Origin: Streptomyces guryensis
Lineage (GTDB): Bacteria > Actinomycetota > Actinomycetes > Streptomycetales > Streptomycetaceae
Assembly (NCBI RefSeq): GCF_021261325.1
Contig: NZ_JAJSBI010000020.1
Coordinates: 62,001 to 126,000, forward strand
Length of the DNA stretch: 64,000 bases
Reading direction: 5' to 3'
Part shown: positions 16,888 to 26,400 of the stretch, piece after piece
Position numbering within the stretch: the stretch's first letter is position 1
Layout of the letters: each line of letters opens with the position of its first letter
Position numbers and translations under genes: made by a program
The notes under the pieces: generated by a model
Databases searched by the model: none
What the model was told of the DNA's origin: nothing
The model's input: the letters and a program-made list of their open reading frames with translations, nothing else

Positions 16888-17529
16888 ATGGCCCATATGG
16901 CCTACACAACCCCGCCCGCGCCCACCGTCGGCTTCGACCTCGACATGACACTCATCGACTCCCGCCCAGGCATCCACGCCTGCTACCTCGCACTGTCCGA
17001 GCGAACGGGAACGCACATCGACGCCGATCTCGCCATCACCCGGCTGGGGCCACCCCTCGCGGAGGAGCTGATCAACTGGTTCCCGCAGGAGCAACTGGCG
17101 GAGATGGCCGACCTGTACCGGTCGATGTACCCGTCGATCGCCATCGCCGCGACACCCGCGATGGCCGGCGCCCGCGAGGCCGTCGCCGCCGTGCAGGCAG
17201 CAGGCGGACGCGCGATCGCCGTAACGGCCAAGTACGAGCCGAACGCCAAGCTGCACCTGGAGCACCTGGGCATCCACCCCGACGAGGTCGTCGGCGACCT
17301 GTGGGCCGAGCAGAAGGCGGAGGCGCTGCGCGAGCACGGGGCCGGGATCTACGTCGGAGACCACATCGGCGACGTACGAGGCGCACGCAAGGCCGACGCG
17401 CTGTCGGTGGCCGTGGCGACCGGGCCGTGCAGCGCGGACGAACTGAGCGCGGCCGGGGCGGACGTGGTGCTCGCGGACCTCACGGAGTTCCCCGGCTGGC
17501 TGGCCCACTACCGCCCGGCGCGCGCCTGA
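16888..17529 (+). CDS. HAD-family hydrolase (phosphoglycolate phosphatase-like)
   Basis: A 213-aa haloacid dehalogenase-type phosphatase. Motif I is VGFDLDMTLIDSR with the nucleophile and acid/base Asp pair, slightly changed from DxDGT to DLDMT. Motif II is AVTAK, and motif IV is IYVGDHIGDVRGA. A helical cap lies between motif I and motif II, as in C1-type phosphatases. The substrate is not evident. ATG 16888 and ATG 16897 are both possible starts. It overlaps the 3' end of the convergent small membrane-protein gene by 22 bp. Confidence 0.9.
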   Translation: MAHMAYTTPPAPTVGFDLDMTLIDSRPGIHACYLALSERTGTHIDADLAITRLGPPLAEELINWFPQEQLAEMADLYRSMYPSIAIAATPAMAGAREAVAAVQAAGGRAIAVTAKYEPNAKLHLEHLGIHPDEVVGDLWAEQKAEALREHGAGIYVGDHIGDVRGARKADALSVAVATGPCSADELSAAGADVVLADLTEFPGWLAHYRPARA

Positions 17530-17756
17530 CGGCGGCCCGCCGCAACCGACCGCAGTACTCCGGCGCCGGCGATCAGGAAGCCGACTCCCATGAGCATGCT
17601 CAGTCCGAACATGTACGTCGGAAACGGCTTCGCGTGGAGGAACAGCGGAGCCACAGTGACGAGTGTGGCCAGGGCACCGAGGAAGAACACGATGGCACCG
17701 GCACGGATCAGTCGGTCACCGGGCTCGGCGGAATTCGTTTGGGTTTTGTCACGCAC
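17508..17756 (-). CDS. Small integral membrane protein
   Basis: An 82-aa protein with two hydrophobic helices (LIRAGAIVFFLGALATLVTV, and MFGLSMLMGVGFLIAGAGVL), a short loop and a basic C-terminal tail (RRQARAGR). GTG 17756 (VRDKTQTNSAEPG) is chosen because it places a short polar stretch before the first helix; TTG 17789 would add 11 residues. It is convergent and overlapping with the HAD gene. Function unknown. Confidence 0.72.
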   Translation of the reverse strand: MRDKTQTNSAEPGDRLIRAGAIVFFLGALATLVTVAPLFLHAKPFPTYMFGLSMLMGVGFLIAGAGVLRSVAAGRRQARAGR

Positions 17757-17920
17757 CGGACCAGGGTAGTTCCCTGCGCGAAGGAACAACCCGGCGACGT
17801 CTTGTCACCGGCCTGAAGACCATTAGCCTTGGTACCGGCGGGTCCGCGACGACCCGCCCGAGTGCTATCAAGAGCCGTTTCCGAAGCAGTTTTCCGACGA
17901 GTACGAGGACGAGGACAGAC

Positions 17921-17941
17921 GTGCCTACCGGCAAGGTCTAG
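17921..17941 (+). pseudogene. Aborted copy of the cold-shock gene start
   Basis: GTG CCT ACC GGC AAG GTC TAG encodes M-P-T-G-K-V then stop, the same first six residues as the cold-shock protein that begins 104 bp downstream. The preceding GAGGACGAGGACAGAC resembles the GAGGACGAGGTCACAT before the true start, and TGGTT after the stop matches the Trp codon of the real gene. It is either a decayed partial duplication or a short leader ORF. Confidence 0.6.
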
Positions 17942-18024
17942 TGGTTGCGCCAGGCACACACTGTTTCTGCCAGTTTCCCAACGAGCCGTCCGGCTCCGAC
18001 ATACCGAGGACGAGGTCACATCCC

Positions 18025-18408
18025 ATGCCGACGGGCAAGGTCAAGTGGTTCAACAGTGAGAAGGGCTTCGGCTTTCTCTCCCGTGACGACGGCGGCGACG
18101 TCTTCGTCCATTCCTCGGTCCTCCCCGCCGGAGTCGAGACGCTCAAGCCGGGCCAGCGAGTGGAGTTCGGTGTGGTCGCGGGCCAGCGCGGCGACCAGGC
18201 GCTCTCCGTCAGCGTCCTGGACCCGACCCCCTCGGTCGCGGCCGCCACCCGCAAGAAGCCGGACGAACTGGCCTCCATCGTCCAGGACCTGACGACCCTC
18301 CTGGAGAACATCACGCCGATGCTGGAGAAGGGCCGCTACCCCGACAAGGCATCCGGCGCGAAGATCGCGGGCCTGCTGCGCGCGGTCGCCGACCAGCTGG
18401 ACGTATAA
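18025..18408 (+). CDS. Cold-shock domain protein with C-terminal extension
   Basis: A nucleic-acid-binding cold-shock protein. Residues 1-66 form the cold-shock domain, with RNP1-like KGFGFLSRDDG and RNP2-like DVFVHSSVL. The remaining ~60 residues (KPDELASIVQDLTTLLENIT, then PMLEKGRYPDKASG) form a helical tail not found in the short CspA type but known in a longer actinobacterial subgroup. It probably acts as an RNA chaperone in the cytoplasm. ATG 18025 is fixed by the conserved MPTGKVKWFN start. The upstream region holds a partial copy of its own 5' end. Confidence 0.94.
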   Translation: MPTGKVKWFNSEKGFGFLSRDDGGDVFVHSSVLPAGVETLKPGQRVEFGVVAGQRGDQALSVSVLDPTPSVAAATRKKPDELASIVQDLTTLLENITPMLEKGRYPDKASGAKIAGLLRAVADQLDV

Positions 18409-18430
18409 CCCGCGACAACCCCCGTGACCA

Positions 18431-19303
18431 CTACGGGAATTCGAGCGCATCCGGGCCGAGGGGCGGCACCAGCCCCTCGGCCGCCGCACGAGTGAGCAGT
18501 CCGCGTACGGCTGCGTAGCCGTCCGCGCCGAGGTCGGCGGTGAACTCGTTGACGTACAGGCCGATGTGCTGGTCGGCGACGGCCGGGTCCATCTCCTGGG
18601 CGTGCTCCATGACGTACGGGCGGGAGACCTCGGGCTCGTCCCAGGCGGCGCGTACCGACGAGCGGATCGACTCGGCGAGCCCCGTCAGCGCCTCCGCCCC
18701 CAGCGACCGCTTCGCGATGATTGCACCCAGCGGGATCGGCAGCCCGGTGGTGTCCTCCCAGTGCTCGCCCATGTCCGCGAGCTTGTGCAGGCCGTAGTTC
18801 TGGTACGTGAAACGCGCCTCGTGGATGACGAGCCCCGCGTCCACCTTCCCGTCCCGCACGGCGGGCATGATCTCGTGGAACGGCATCACCACGATCTCGC
18901 CGACCCCGCCGGGGACGGTGTCCGCCGCCCACAGGCGGAACAGCAGATACGCCGTCGACTTCTCGCTCGGGACGGCGACGGTACGGCCTGTGAGATCTCC
19001 GGGCCCACGCGTGAGCACCAGCGGCCCGCAGCCGCGCCCCAGCGCACCCCCGCACGGCAGCAGCGCGTACTCGTCGAGGACGTACGGCAGCACGGCGTAC
19101 GACACCTTCAGCACGTCGAACTCGCCGCGCTCGGCCATGCCGTTGGTGATGTCGATGTCCGCGAAGGTCACGTCGAGGGCGGGCGCACCGGGGACCCGGC
19201 CGTGCGCGAGGGCGTCGAAGACGAAGGTGTCGTTCGGGCAGGGGGAGTACGCGATCTGCAGGGGCTGGGCGGGGTGTACGGCGTGTACGGGCTCACTGGT
19301 CAT
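18431..19303 (-). CDS. mqnD: 1,4-dihydroxy-6-naphthoate synthase (MqnD)
   Basis: Converts cyclic dehypoxanthinyl futalosine to 1,4-dihydroxy-6-naphthoate in the futalosine route to menaquinone. The 290-aa protein has the family's opening IAYSPCPNDTFVFDALAHGR, the EFDVLKVSYAVLPYV segment, and the VDAGLVIHEARFTYQNYGL segment of the MqnA/MqnD periplasmic-binding-like fold. Length is normal. It overlaps the end of mqnB by 11 bp in the same direction, so the two are co-translated. Streptomyces use this pathway instead of the classical Men pathway, so this gene is probably essential. Confidence 0.96.
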   Translation of the reverse strand: MTSEPVHAVHPAQPLQIAYSPCPNDTFVFDALAHGRVPGAPALDVTFADIDITNGMAERGEFDVLKVSYAVLPYVLDEYALLPCGGALGRGCGPLVLTRGPGDLTGRTVAVPSEKSTAYLLFRLWAADTVPGGVGEIVVMPFHEIMPAVRDGKVDAGLVIHEARFTYQNYGLHKLADMGEHWEDTTGLPIPLGAIIAKRSLGAEALTGLAESIRSSVRAAWDEPEVSRPYVMEHAQEMDPAVADQHIGLYVNEFTADLGADGYAAVRGLLTRAAAEGLVPPLGPDALEFP

Positions 19304-19970
19304 GCTGGTTCCAACTCTCCAGTACGGGCGCGAGCTTCCCGAAGGCCTCCGTCAGGGCCGTGAGGGCGTCGCCGATGCGCCAGGCGGTGCGGTCGCGCGG
19401 GCCGACCGGGTTGGAGACCGCGCGTATCTCCAGCACCGGCAGTCCGTGTGCGGCGGCCGCCTCGGCCACCCCGAAGCCCTCCATGGCCTCGGCGAGGGCA
19501 CGGGGGTGGCGGGCGCGCAGGGCGGCGGCGCGCTCGGCGGTGCCGGTCACGGTGGAGACGGTGAGCACGGCGCCGGGACGGGCCCCGGTCGCGGCCGCGA
19601 GGTCTCGTACGAGTGTTTCCGGCGGACGGTGGGTGACGGTCCCGAAGCCGAGTTCCGTCACCGGGACGAAGCCGTCGGGAGTCTCCGCGCCCAGGTCGGC
19701 CGCGGTGATCTCGTCGGCGATCACGAGGGAGCCGACGGGGGCCTCCGGCTGGAAACCTCCGGCGATTCCGGCGGAGACGACGAGGTGGTAGGGGGTGCCG
19801 TGCAGGGCGGCGGTGGTGAGCGCGGTCGCGGTGGAGGCGGCGGCGAGGGCCGGGCCCACACCGGCGGCGATCACGTCAGCCGCGAAAGGGCCGTCTCCCG
19901 CGAACGCCCGCGCCACCGCGTCCCGTTCGACGGGAACCGCGGTGGCCACGAGGACACGTACGGAGGACAC
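19293..19970 (-). CDS. mqnB: Futalosine hydrolase (MqnB)
   Basis: Releases hypoxanthine from futalosine in menaquinone synthesis. The 225-aa product belongs to the nucleoside phosphorylase/MTAN family: VRVLVATAVPVERDAVARAF at the N-terminus, HLVVSAGIAGGFQPEAPVG, and the substrate-binding AMEGFGVAEAAAAHGLPVLE and IRAVSNPVGPRDR near the end. GTG 19970 is chosen because it starts just before the first beta strand; no strong RBS is visible. It overlaps mqnD downstream. Confidence 0.95.
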   Translation of the reverse strand: MSSVRVLVATAVPVERDAVARAFAGDGPFAADVIAAGVGPALAAASTATALTTAALHGTPYHLVVSAGIAGGFQPEAPVGSLVIADEITAADLGAETPDGFVPVTELGFGTVTHRPPETLVRDLAAATGARPGAVLTVSTVTGTAERAAALRARHPRALAEAMEGFGVAEAAAAHGLPVLEIRAVSNPVGPRDRTAWRIGDALTALTEAFGKLAPVLESWNQHDQ

Positions 19971-19990
19971 GAAAGGCCCGGCCGGCGGGG

Positions 19991-20479
19991 TCAGTCGCTC
20001 TTCTTGAGCTTGAAGGACCACAGGCCGGTGACCGTGCTGCCGCTCTTCTTGCCGTCGCCGGCCTTGATGGAGACCAGGGTGGAGTTGCCCTGGGCGCCGT
20101 ACTGGGCGTTGAAGAAGACGCTGCCCGGGACCGTGCGGTAGGTCTTGTTGCTGTCCTCGGTCAGGGGCTGACCGTTCATCAGGATCGTCCACCGCTTGTC
20201 GGCGATCTTGGGGTCGACGCCGAAGCGGACGGTCTCGTCGGGGTCGACCGAGATGGACTTGATGTTCTTGTCCTTGAGGCACTTCGCCAGGTCCGCGACC
20301 TGCAGGGACTTGCCCTCGCCGCCGCAGGTGGCCTCCGAGCTGACGGAGGAGCGGCCGACCGTGATCGTGGACAGCGGCGTCGGCTTGTCGCACGCCGACA
20401 GGACGAGCAGTCCGGCGGAAACGGCGCCGGCGGCGGCGACGGCGCGGCGGCGTCGCAATACGGATTGCATCGAGGTCAT
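19991..20479 (-). CDS. DUF2771-type lipoprotein
   Basis: A 162-aa exported lipoprotein. The N-terminus has a basic stretch (RRRRAVAAAG), a hydrophobic core and the lipobox LLVLSAC, with Cys30 as the lipidation site. The mature part is a single beta-rich domain. It matches the DUF2771 proteins that sit directly upstream of mqnB in many Streptomyces, as here (20 bp gap). No function is known; the conserved position suggests a link to envelope or quinone-related processes, which is speculative. ATG 20479 or ATG 20470 could be used. Confidence 0.83.
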   Translation of the reverse strand: MTSMQSVLRRRRAVAAAGAVSAGLLVLSACDKPTPLSTITVGRSSVSSEATCGGEGKSLQVADLAKCLKDKNIKSISVDPDETVRFGVDPKIADKRWTILMNGQPLTEDSNKTYRTVPGSVFFNAQYGAQGNSTLVSIKAGDGKKSGSTVTGLWSFKLKKSD

Positions 20480-20540
20480 GGCGGAAGGCTATAGGGCGCG
20501 TCCGACGCTCTCTTTACGTGGGGGGCGGCGTGCCCGTGTG

Positions 20541-21965
20541 TTACGCCACGCGGGGCTTCGCCGCGCCCCCGTGCCGGGCCGAGCCCAGCAGCCCGCGGAC
20601 GGTGGTGAGCCAGCCCAGGGCGATCACCGCCGCGGCCAGGGTCAGCCCCGCCGGGCCGTTGAGCGGCATCACGATGCCGATCGCACCGCCCAGCACCCAG
20701 GCCATCTGCAGCATGGTCTCGGAGCGTGCGAACGCCGAGGGGCGCACCGTCTCGGGCACGTCCCGCTGGATCAGCGCGTCCAGGGCCAGCTTGGCCAGAG
20801 CCTGCGAGAACCCGGCGAACGCGGCGAGACACGCCACCAGGAACGCGCCGAAGAAGATCGCGGCCGTGATCGCCACGCCGAGCACGATCGGCAGCACCGT
20901 CACGACGATGATCTCCGGAGCCCGCTGCCGCAGCCACGCCCCGACCGCCGTACCGAGCGCGTTGCCCGCGCCCGCCGAGACGGCCACCAGGCCCAGCGAC
21001 ACCGCCGCGCTCTGGCCGGTCAGCGGATGCTCGCGCAGCAGGAAGGCGAGGAAGAAGGTCAGGAACCCTGACAGCCAGCGCAGGGCCGCGTTGGCGCCGA
21101 GCGCATGGGTGACGGCGATACCGACGGTTCTGAGGCCCGGCTTCTTGACCGGCCTGATGTGCGGCCCGTGCAGATGCTGCTCGTCCGCCGCGAGCAGCGC
21201 CGTGTCCTCACCCTTGGCCGAGTCGACCTTCGGCGCCAGGGTGAAGGACAGGAACATGCCCCAGACGTAGATCACGAACGCGCCGTAGAGCGGCCAGCGC
21301 GGACCGATGGCATGCAGCCCCGCCCCGATCGGTGCCGCCACACCGGTGGCGAGGAGGCCGCCGAGCGTGACCCGGGAGTTGGCCTTCACCAGCGAGAACT
21401 TGGGCGGCAGCAGCCGGGGCACCACCGCGCTGCGCACCACCCCGTACGCCTTCGACGCGACCAGTACGCCGAGCGCGGCCGGATACAGCTCCAGGCTGCC
21501 GCCGGCGACGGCCCCGGCGATGATCAGGGCCAGCAGCGCCCGGGCGAGCATCGAGCCCGCCATGGCGGCGCGGCGGCCGTGCGGGAGCCGGTCGAGGAGC
21601 GGGCCGATGACGGGGGCGAGGACCGTGAAGGGTGCCATGGTGATGGCGAGGTAGAGCGCGACACGCCCCCGCGCCTCGTCGGTCGGTACGGAGAAGAAGA
21701 CGGTGGAGGCGAGAGCGACGGTGACCATGACATCGCCGGCGCCGTTCACCGCGTGCAGCTCGATCAGCTTGCCGAGGCCGGACTCGCCGGCCCCGTGCGC
21801 ATGCGTGGCCTTCCTGATCCCGCGGGCCGTTCCGGTCACCGGGAAGTGCAGCGCACGGCCGACCGCGCGGACGGACCCGCCGAACCGGCCCGAACCGCCA
21901 CCACGACTGCTGCCCCTTATCCCACCGGCCCCGGTGGCTCCTTGGGGCGTCCTTGCGGCTGCCAC
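20541..21965 (-). CDS. MFS transporter
   Basis: A 474-aa major facilitator with about 12 membrane helices. The N-terminal ~75 residues are a soluble Gly/Arg-rich extension (GGIRGSSRGGGSGRFGGS) before the first helix. A typical motif-A-like loop, LLDRLPHGRRAAMAG, lies between helices 2 and 3. Substrate unknown; the similarity to drug-efflux-type MFS is general. The GTG start 21965 is 13 bases after a weak signal; no in-frame ATG is nearby. It is transcribed away from the DUF3027 gene. Confidence 0.85.
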   Translation of the reverse strand: MAAARTPQGATGAGGIRGSSRGGGSGRFGGSVRAVGRALHFPVTGTARGIRKATHAHGAGESGLGKLIELHAVNGAGDVMVTVALASTVFFSVPTDEARGRVALYLAITMAPFTVLAPVIGPLLDRLPHGRRAAMAGSMLARALLALIIAGAVAGGSLELYPAALGVLVASKAYGVVRSAVVPRLLPPKFSLVKANSRVTLGGLLATGVAAPIGAGLHAIGPRWPLYGAFVIYVWGMFLSFTLAPKVDSAKGEDTALLAADEQHLHGPHIRPVKKPGLRTVGIAVTHALGANAALRWLSGFLTFFLAFLLREHPLTGQSAAVSLGLVAVSAGAGNALGTAVGAWLRQRAPEIIVVTVLPIVLGVAITAAIFFGAFLVACLAAFAGFSQALAKLALDALIQRDVPETVRPSAFARSETMLQMAWVLGGAIGIVMPLNGPAGLTLAAAVIALGWLTTVRGLLGSARHGGAAKPRVA

Positions 21966-22309
21966 TCCGTCATAGTGCCCCGAGAAACCTGTGTGTAGTG
22001 CGGTTACCGCGCGTATGGGCGCGTAGTTCCTCTGCTTTTCCCAGGTGCATGCCAGATAGTTGCCGGGCCCGCGGGGGGAAACCTCCCGTCGGTGTAGGCC
22101 GAGCGGTCGGGAGAAGGTAGCGTGCGTAGCGCGTCGTGGCGAACGTTCTCGGCCGCGCGCCTCTCGGACATCCCGCAGAATGGATGTATGAGGTGCGCCC
22201 GAGTGCGATCGGGCGCGGACGTCGACGCGGTCCTCCGGTCCGCTCCGTCCGCACCCACCGCCTTCAGGCCGGCGCACCCGAGTGACGGCGTAGGAGAGAA
22301 GCGATACCT
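21966..22309. other. 344-bp divergent intergenic region
   Basis: Between the MFS gene (leftward) and the DUF3027 gene (rightward). It should hold both promoters. A 63-codon frame at 22122-22313 exists but lacks an RBS and family features; I do not call it. No strong inverted repeat was seen. Confidence 0.5.
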
Positions 22310-23236
22310 GTGAGCGCAGCGACAACGCGAAGCCGCACCCCCGACCGCCTGTGTGCCGAGGCCGTCGACCTCGCCCGCGCCGCCGCCGAGGAGGCCGCCG
22401 CGCCAGGCGTGGTCGGCGAGCATGCCGGCCTGGAGTCCGAGGGCGACCGCGTTGTCACGCACTTCTTCGAGTGCAAGGAACTCGGGTACCGCGGCTGGCG
22501 CTGGGCCGTGACGGTCGCCCGTGCCTCCCGCGCCAAGTTCGTCACGCTCGACGAGGTCGTCCTGCTGCCCGGCCCGGACGCGCTGCTCGCCCCGGAGTGG
22601 GTGCCGTGGAGCGAGCGCCTGCGGCCCGGCGACATGGGCCCCGGCGACCTGCTCCCGACGGACGCCGAGGACCTCCGCCTGGAGCCCGGCTACTCCGGCG
22701 AGGAGGAGCCCGTGTCCAACTCGGCCGTCTCCGAGGAGATGGCGGAACTCGTGGAGGCGGAGGACGCGGAGGTCACGGCAGGCGTCCCGGCGAGCCTGCC
22801 CGTCGTCCCCTCCCGCGGCTCCATCGCCTCGGTCGCCGAGGAACTCGGCATGCGCCGCGCCCGCGTCCTGTCCCGTTACGGCCTGCATGTCGCCGCGGAC
22901 CGCTGGGAGGAGTCGTACGGCTCGAAGACCCCGATGGCGCAGGCGGCACCCGCGCCCTGCGTGAGCTGCGGCTTCCTGCAGCCGATCGGTGGTTCGCTGG
23001 GGCAGGCCTTCGGTGTCTGCGCGAACGAGTTCTCCCCGGCCGACGGCCGTGTGGTCTCCCTGTCCTACGGCTGCGGAGGCCACTCCGAGGCCGCGGTGAT
23101 GCCCAAGCCGCCCCAGCCGGCCCCACCGGTGATCGACGAGACCCGGGTGGACCCGTTCCCCCTGCGGCCGGCGCCGGACTCCGGGTCCGTACCGGTCGTC
23201 TCCGACGAGGACGCGGCGGAGCTGGGGCACTCGTAA
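22310..23236 (+). CDS. DUF3027 protein
   Basis: A 308-aa actinobacterial protein of unknown function (DUF3027). Conserved-looking parts are HFFECKELGYRGWRWAVTV, FVTLDEVVLLPGPDALLAPE and a C-terminal Cys-containing block (CVSCGFLQPIGGSLGQAFGV, then CANE and YGCGGHSE) that could bind a metal through four Cys and a His. The middle is acidic. GTG 22310 follows GGAGAG at correct spacing. No membrane segments, so it is cytoplasmic. A large GC hairpin follows the stop and probably ends the transcript. Confidence 0.85.
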   Translation: MSAATTRSRTPDRLCAEAVDLARAAAEEAAAPGVVGEHAGLESEGDRVVTHFFECKELGYRGWRWAVTVARASRAKFVTLDEVVLLPGPDALLAPEWVPWSERLRPGDMGPGDLLPTDAEDLRLEPGYSGEEEPVSNSAVSEEMAELVEAEDAEVTAGVPASLPVVPSRGSIASVAEELGMRRARVLSRYGLHVAADRWEESYGSKTPMAQAAPAPCVSCGFLQPIGGSLGQAFGVCANEFSPADGRVVSLSYGCGGHSEAAVMPKPPQPAPPVIDETRVDPFPLRPAPDSGSVPVVSDEDAAELGHS

Positions 23237-23258
23237 CCCTGGGGGTACGCGTGCCTGC

Positions 23259-23395
23259 CGGGGGCTGCCGCCCCCAGACACCCGCTTTCGGCCTGAACGG
23301 CCTCGTCCTCGGACGCCGGACGGGCTGAAAAGATCGAAATCAGCCCCTCCGGCGTTCGAGGAGCGGGGATCCGGGGGCCGGCCCCCGGATCGGGA
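23259..23395. repeat. Streptomyces interspersed GC hairpin repeat (type B, long form)
   Basis: Begins with GGGGGCTGCCGCCCCC (23260-23275) and continues with CGGCCTGAACGGCCTCGTCC, which recurs almost unchanged at 30192-30211. The middle forms a long imperfect hairpin: CCTCGGACGCCGGACGGGCT pairs with the downstream AGCCCCTCCGGCGTTCGAGG. It follows the DUF3027 gene and can serve as terminator. Confidence 0.75.
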
Positions 23396-23475
23396 CGGGT
23401 AGGGGCGGCGGGGGCGTAGAACATCTCGCGGTACCTTCGAGCTCACGCCGATGAGGGCCGATGAGGAGAGCCAAC

Positions 23476-26400
23476 GTGAGCAAGTTCGTGCGGCCCGCAC
23501 CCGAGGGCGCGGACCCCTTCGGGACCGCCCGCCTCAGGCGAGGCGTACTCGACGCCTGGGCCACCAGCCCCGCCCGGTTCCGCGAGGACGCCAACGCCGA
23601 GGAGGACCTCGTCCTCGGCGGCTACCGTGACCGGCTCGTCGTCGAGCTCGCCCAGAACGCCGCCGACGCCGCAGCCAGGGCGAACGCCCCCGGCCGCCTC
23701 CGCCTCACCCTCCGCGACGGTGTCCTCGTCGCCGCCAACACCGGCGCCCCCCTGGACGCCACGGGCGTCGAGTCGCTGTCCACCCTCCGCGCCTCCGCCA
23801 AACGCGACGCCCACGACACCGCAGTCGGCCGCTTCGGCGTCGGCTTCGCCGCCGTACTCGCCGTCACCGACGAGCCCGCGCTGGTCGGCCGCCACGGCGG
23901 CGTCCGCTGGTCCCTCGCCGAGGCTCGGGAGCTGGCCGCCGACACGGCACGGCACAGCCCGGGACTGGGCGATGAAATCCGGCGGCGGGACGGGCATGTC
24001 CCGCTCCTGAGGCTCCCCTTCGCCGCCGAGGGCACGGCCCCGGACCCGTACGACACCGCCGTCATCCTCCCCCTGCGCGACACGGCCGCCGCCGACCTCG
24101 CCGAACGCCTGCTGCGCGCCGTCGACGACGCCCTGCTCCTCGCGCTCCCGGGCCTGGAGGAGGTCGTCGTCGAGATCAACGGCGACAGCCCCCGCACGAT
24201 CAGCCGCCGCACCGACGGCTCCTTCACCGTCGTGGACGACTCCCTCGGCGGCACCACCCACTGGCGTACCTCCTCCGCCCACGGCCCCCTCACCCCCGAC
24301 CTCCTCGCCGACCGCCCCGTGGAGGAACGCCTCCGCCCGCACTGGTCCCTCACCTGGGCCGTGCCCGTCGACGCGACCGACAGCGCCCCCTCCCGCCCCC
24401 GCACCAGCCCCGTCCTGCACGCCCCCACCCCCAGCGACGAGCCCCTCGGCGTCCCCGCCCTGCTCATCGCCTCCTTCCCGCTCGACACCACCCGCCGGCA
24501 CGCGGCCCCCGGCCCCCTCACCGACTTCCTCGTACAGCGCGCGGCGGACGCGTACGCCGAACTCCTCGCCGACTGGCGGCCGGTGAGCGAGGGCATCATC
24601 GGCCTGGTCCCCGGTCCACTGGGCAAGGGCGAGCTGGACGGCGCACTGCGGGCGGCCATCCTCGAACGTCTGCCCCGGACCTCGTTCCTCCCGCCCGCCG
24701 CCGAACCGGGCGCCGACCCCGACCCCGAACTGCCCGAGTCCCTCCGCCCGCGCGAGGCGGAGATCGTCGAGGGCGCGGGCCAGGACACGGTGCGGGTCCT
24801 CGCCGAGGTGCTCCCGACCCTGCTCCCGGCCGGGCTCGAACGGCGCGTGGAGCTACGGACGTTGGGCGTCGCCCGCGTCCCGCTCACCGACGCCGTCGAC
24901 CGTCTCGCCGGGCTGGAGAAGGAGCCCGGCTGGTGGCAGCGGCTCTACGACAGCCTCGCCGGAGTCGACCCGGACCGCCTCTCCGGGCTGCCCGTGCCGC
25001 TCGCCGACGGGCGTACCACGATCGGCCCCCGGCAGGTGCTGCTGCCGACCGCGGATGCCGGCCGTATCGACCCGGAGGTGCTCGCCCGCCTCGGTCTGAA
25101 GGTCGCCCACCCGGACGCGGCCCACCCGCTGCTGGAGAAGCTCGGGGCCCTCCCGGCGACACCCCGCGCCGTCCTCACCACCCCCCAGGTGCGGGCCGCC
25201 GTGGCCGCCTCCCTCGACGACGAGGGCGGACTGGACTGGGAGCAGGAGGCACCGGACGCAGAGGAACTGGCGGACACCGTTCTCGCGCTGGTGCGGGACG
25301 CCGGTCTGGAGCCTGGCGACGAGCCCTGGCTCGGCGCCCTCGCCCTCCCCGACGAGGACGGTGAACTCGCCCCGGCCGGTGAGCTCGTCCTCCCCGGCAG
25401 CCCCTTCCACCAGGTCATTCGGGAGGACGAACTCGCCACCGTCGACGCCGAGTTGGCCGACAGGTGGGGCGAACAACCACTGGCCGCCTGCGGCGTCCTC
25501 GCCAACTTCGCGCTCGTACGGGCCACCGACGTCGTCCTCGACCCGGACGAACTGGAGCCACGCGAGGGCGACTTCGCCGAGCCCGATGACGCGGGGCTGC
25601 TGGACGCCGTCGACGTGTGGAGCGAGGACGTCCTGGACCGTTTCCCGGACACGCCTGTGCCGCCGGTCGCCACCGAACTGGTCGCGGTACGGGACCTGGA
25701 CCTGGTCGACGACGACCGCTGGCCGCAGGCCCTCGCCCTGCTCGCCCAGCCACCGCTGCGCGACGCCCTCACCCAGCCGGTACGGATCCTGCTCCCCGAC
25801 GGCACGCATGAGGTCGTACGGCCCTACACGGCCTGGTGGCTGCGCGGACACCCGGTGCTCGACGGCCGCCGCCCGGCCGGCCTGCTGGCCTCAGGCGGCG
25901 ACCCCCTCCTGCGGGGCCTGTACGACGAGGCCGACGCGACCGGATTCGACGACGAGCAGGTGCTGCGCGCGCTCGGAGTGCGGACGTCCGTGTCGGCCCT
26001 GCTCGACGAGCCGGGAGGCGCCGCCGAACTCCTGGACCGCCTCGCCGACCCGGACCGGGTGGTCACCGGCGCCCAACTGCACGCCCTCTACGGCGCGTTG
26101 GCCGACCTGGACCCTGAACAGGTGACCCTGCCGGACGAGTTGCGGGCCGTCGTGGACGGGCGGGTCGAGGTCGTGGACGCGGCCGACGCCGTGGTCGTCG
26201 ACTCCCCGGACCTGCTGCCCTTCACCGAGGGCGTCCCGCTGCTGCCCGTACGGCCGGCCCGGGCCGCCGAACTGGCCGAACTGTTCCAGGTGCGGCGTCT
26301 GAGCGAGTCCGTGACGGGAGAAGTCACCTCCGAGGGCACGGAACACGAAGTGCCGGACCCGGTACGGATCCTGCTGGGCGCCCGTACCCCCGCCACGTAC

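Noticed and set aside
22122..22313. 63-codon + strand ORF in the MFS/DUF3027 gap
   Set aside because: No RBS, no family features, and it overlaps the DUF3027 start region.
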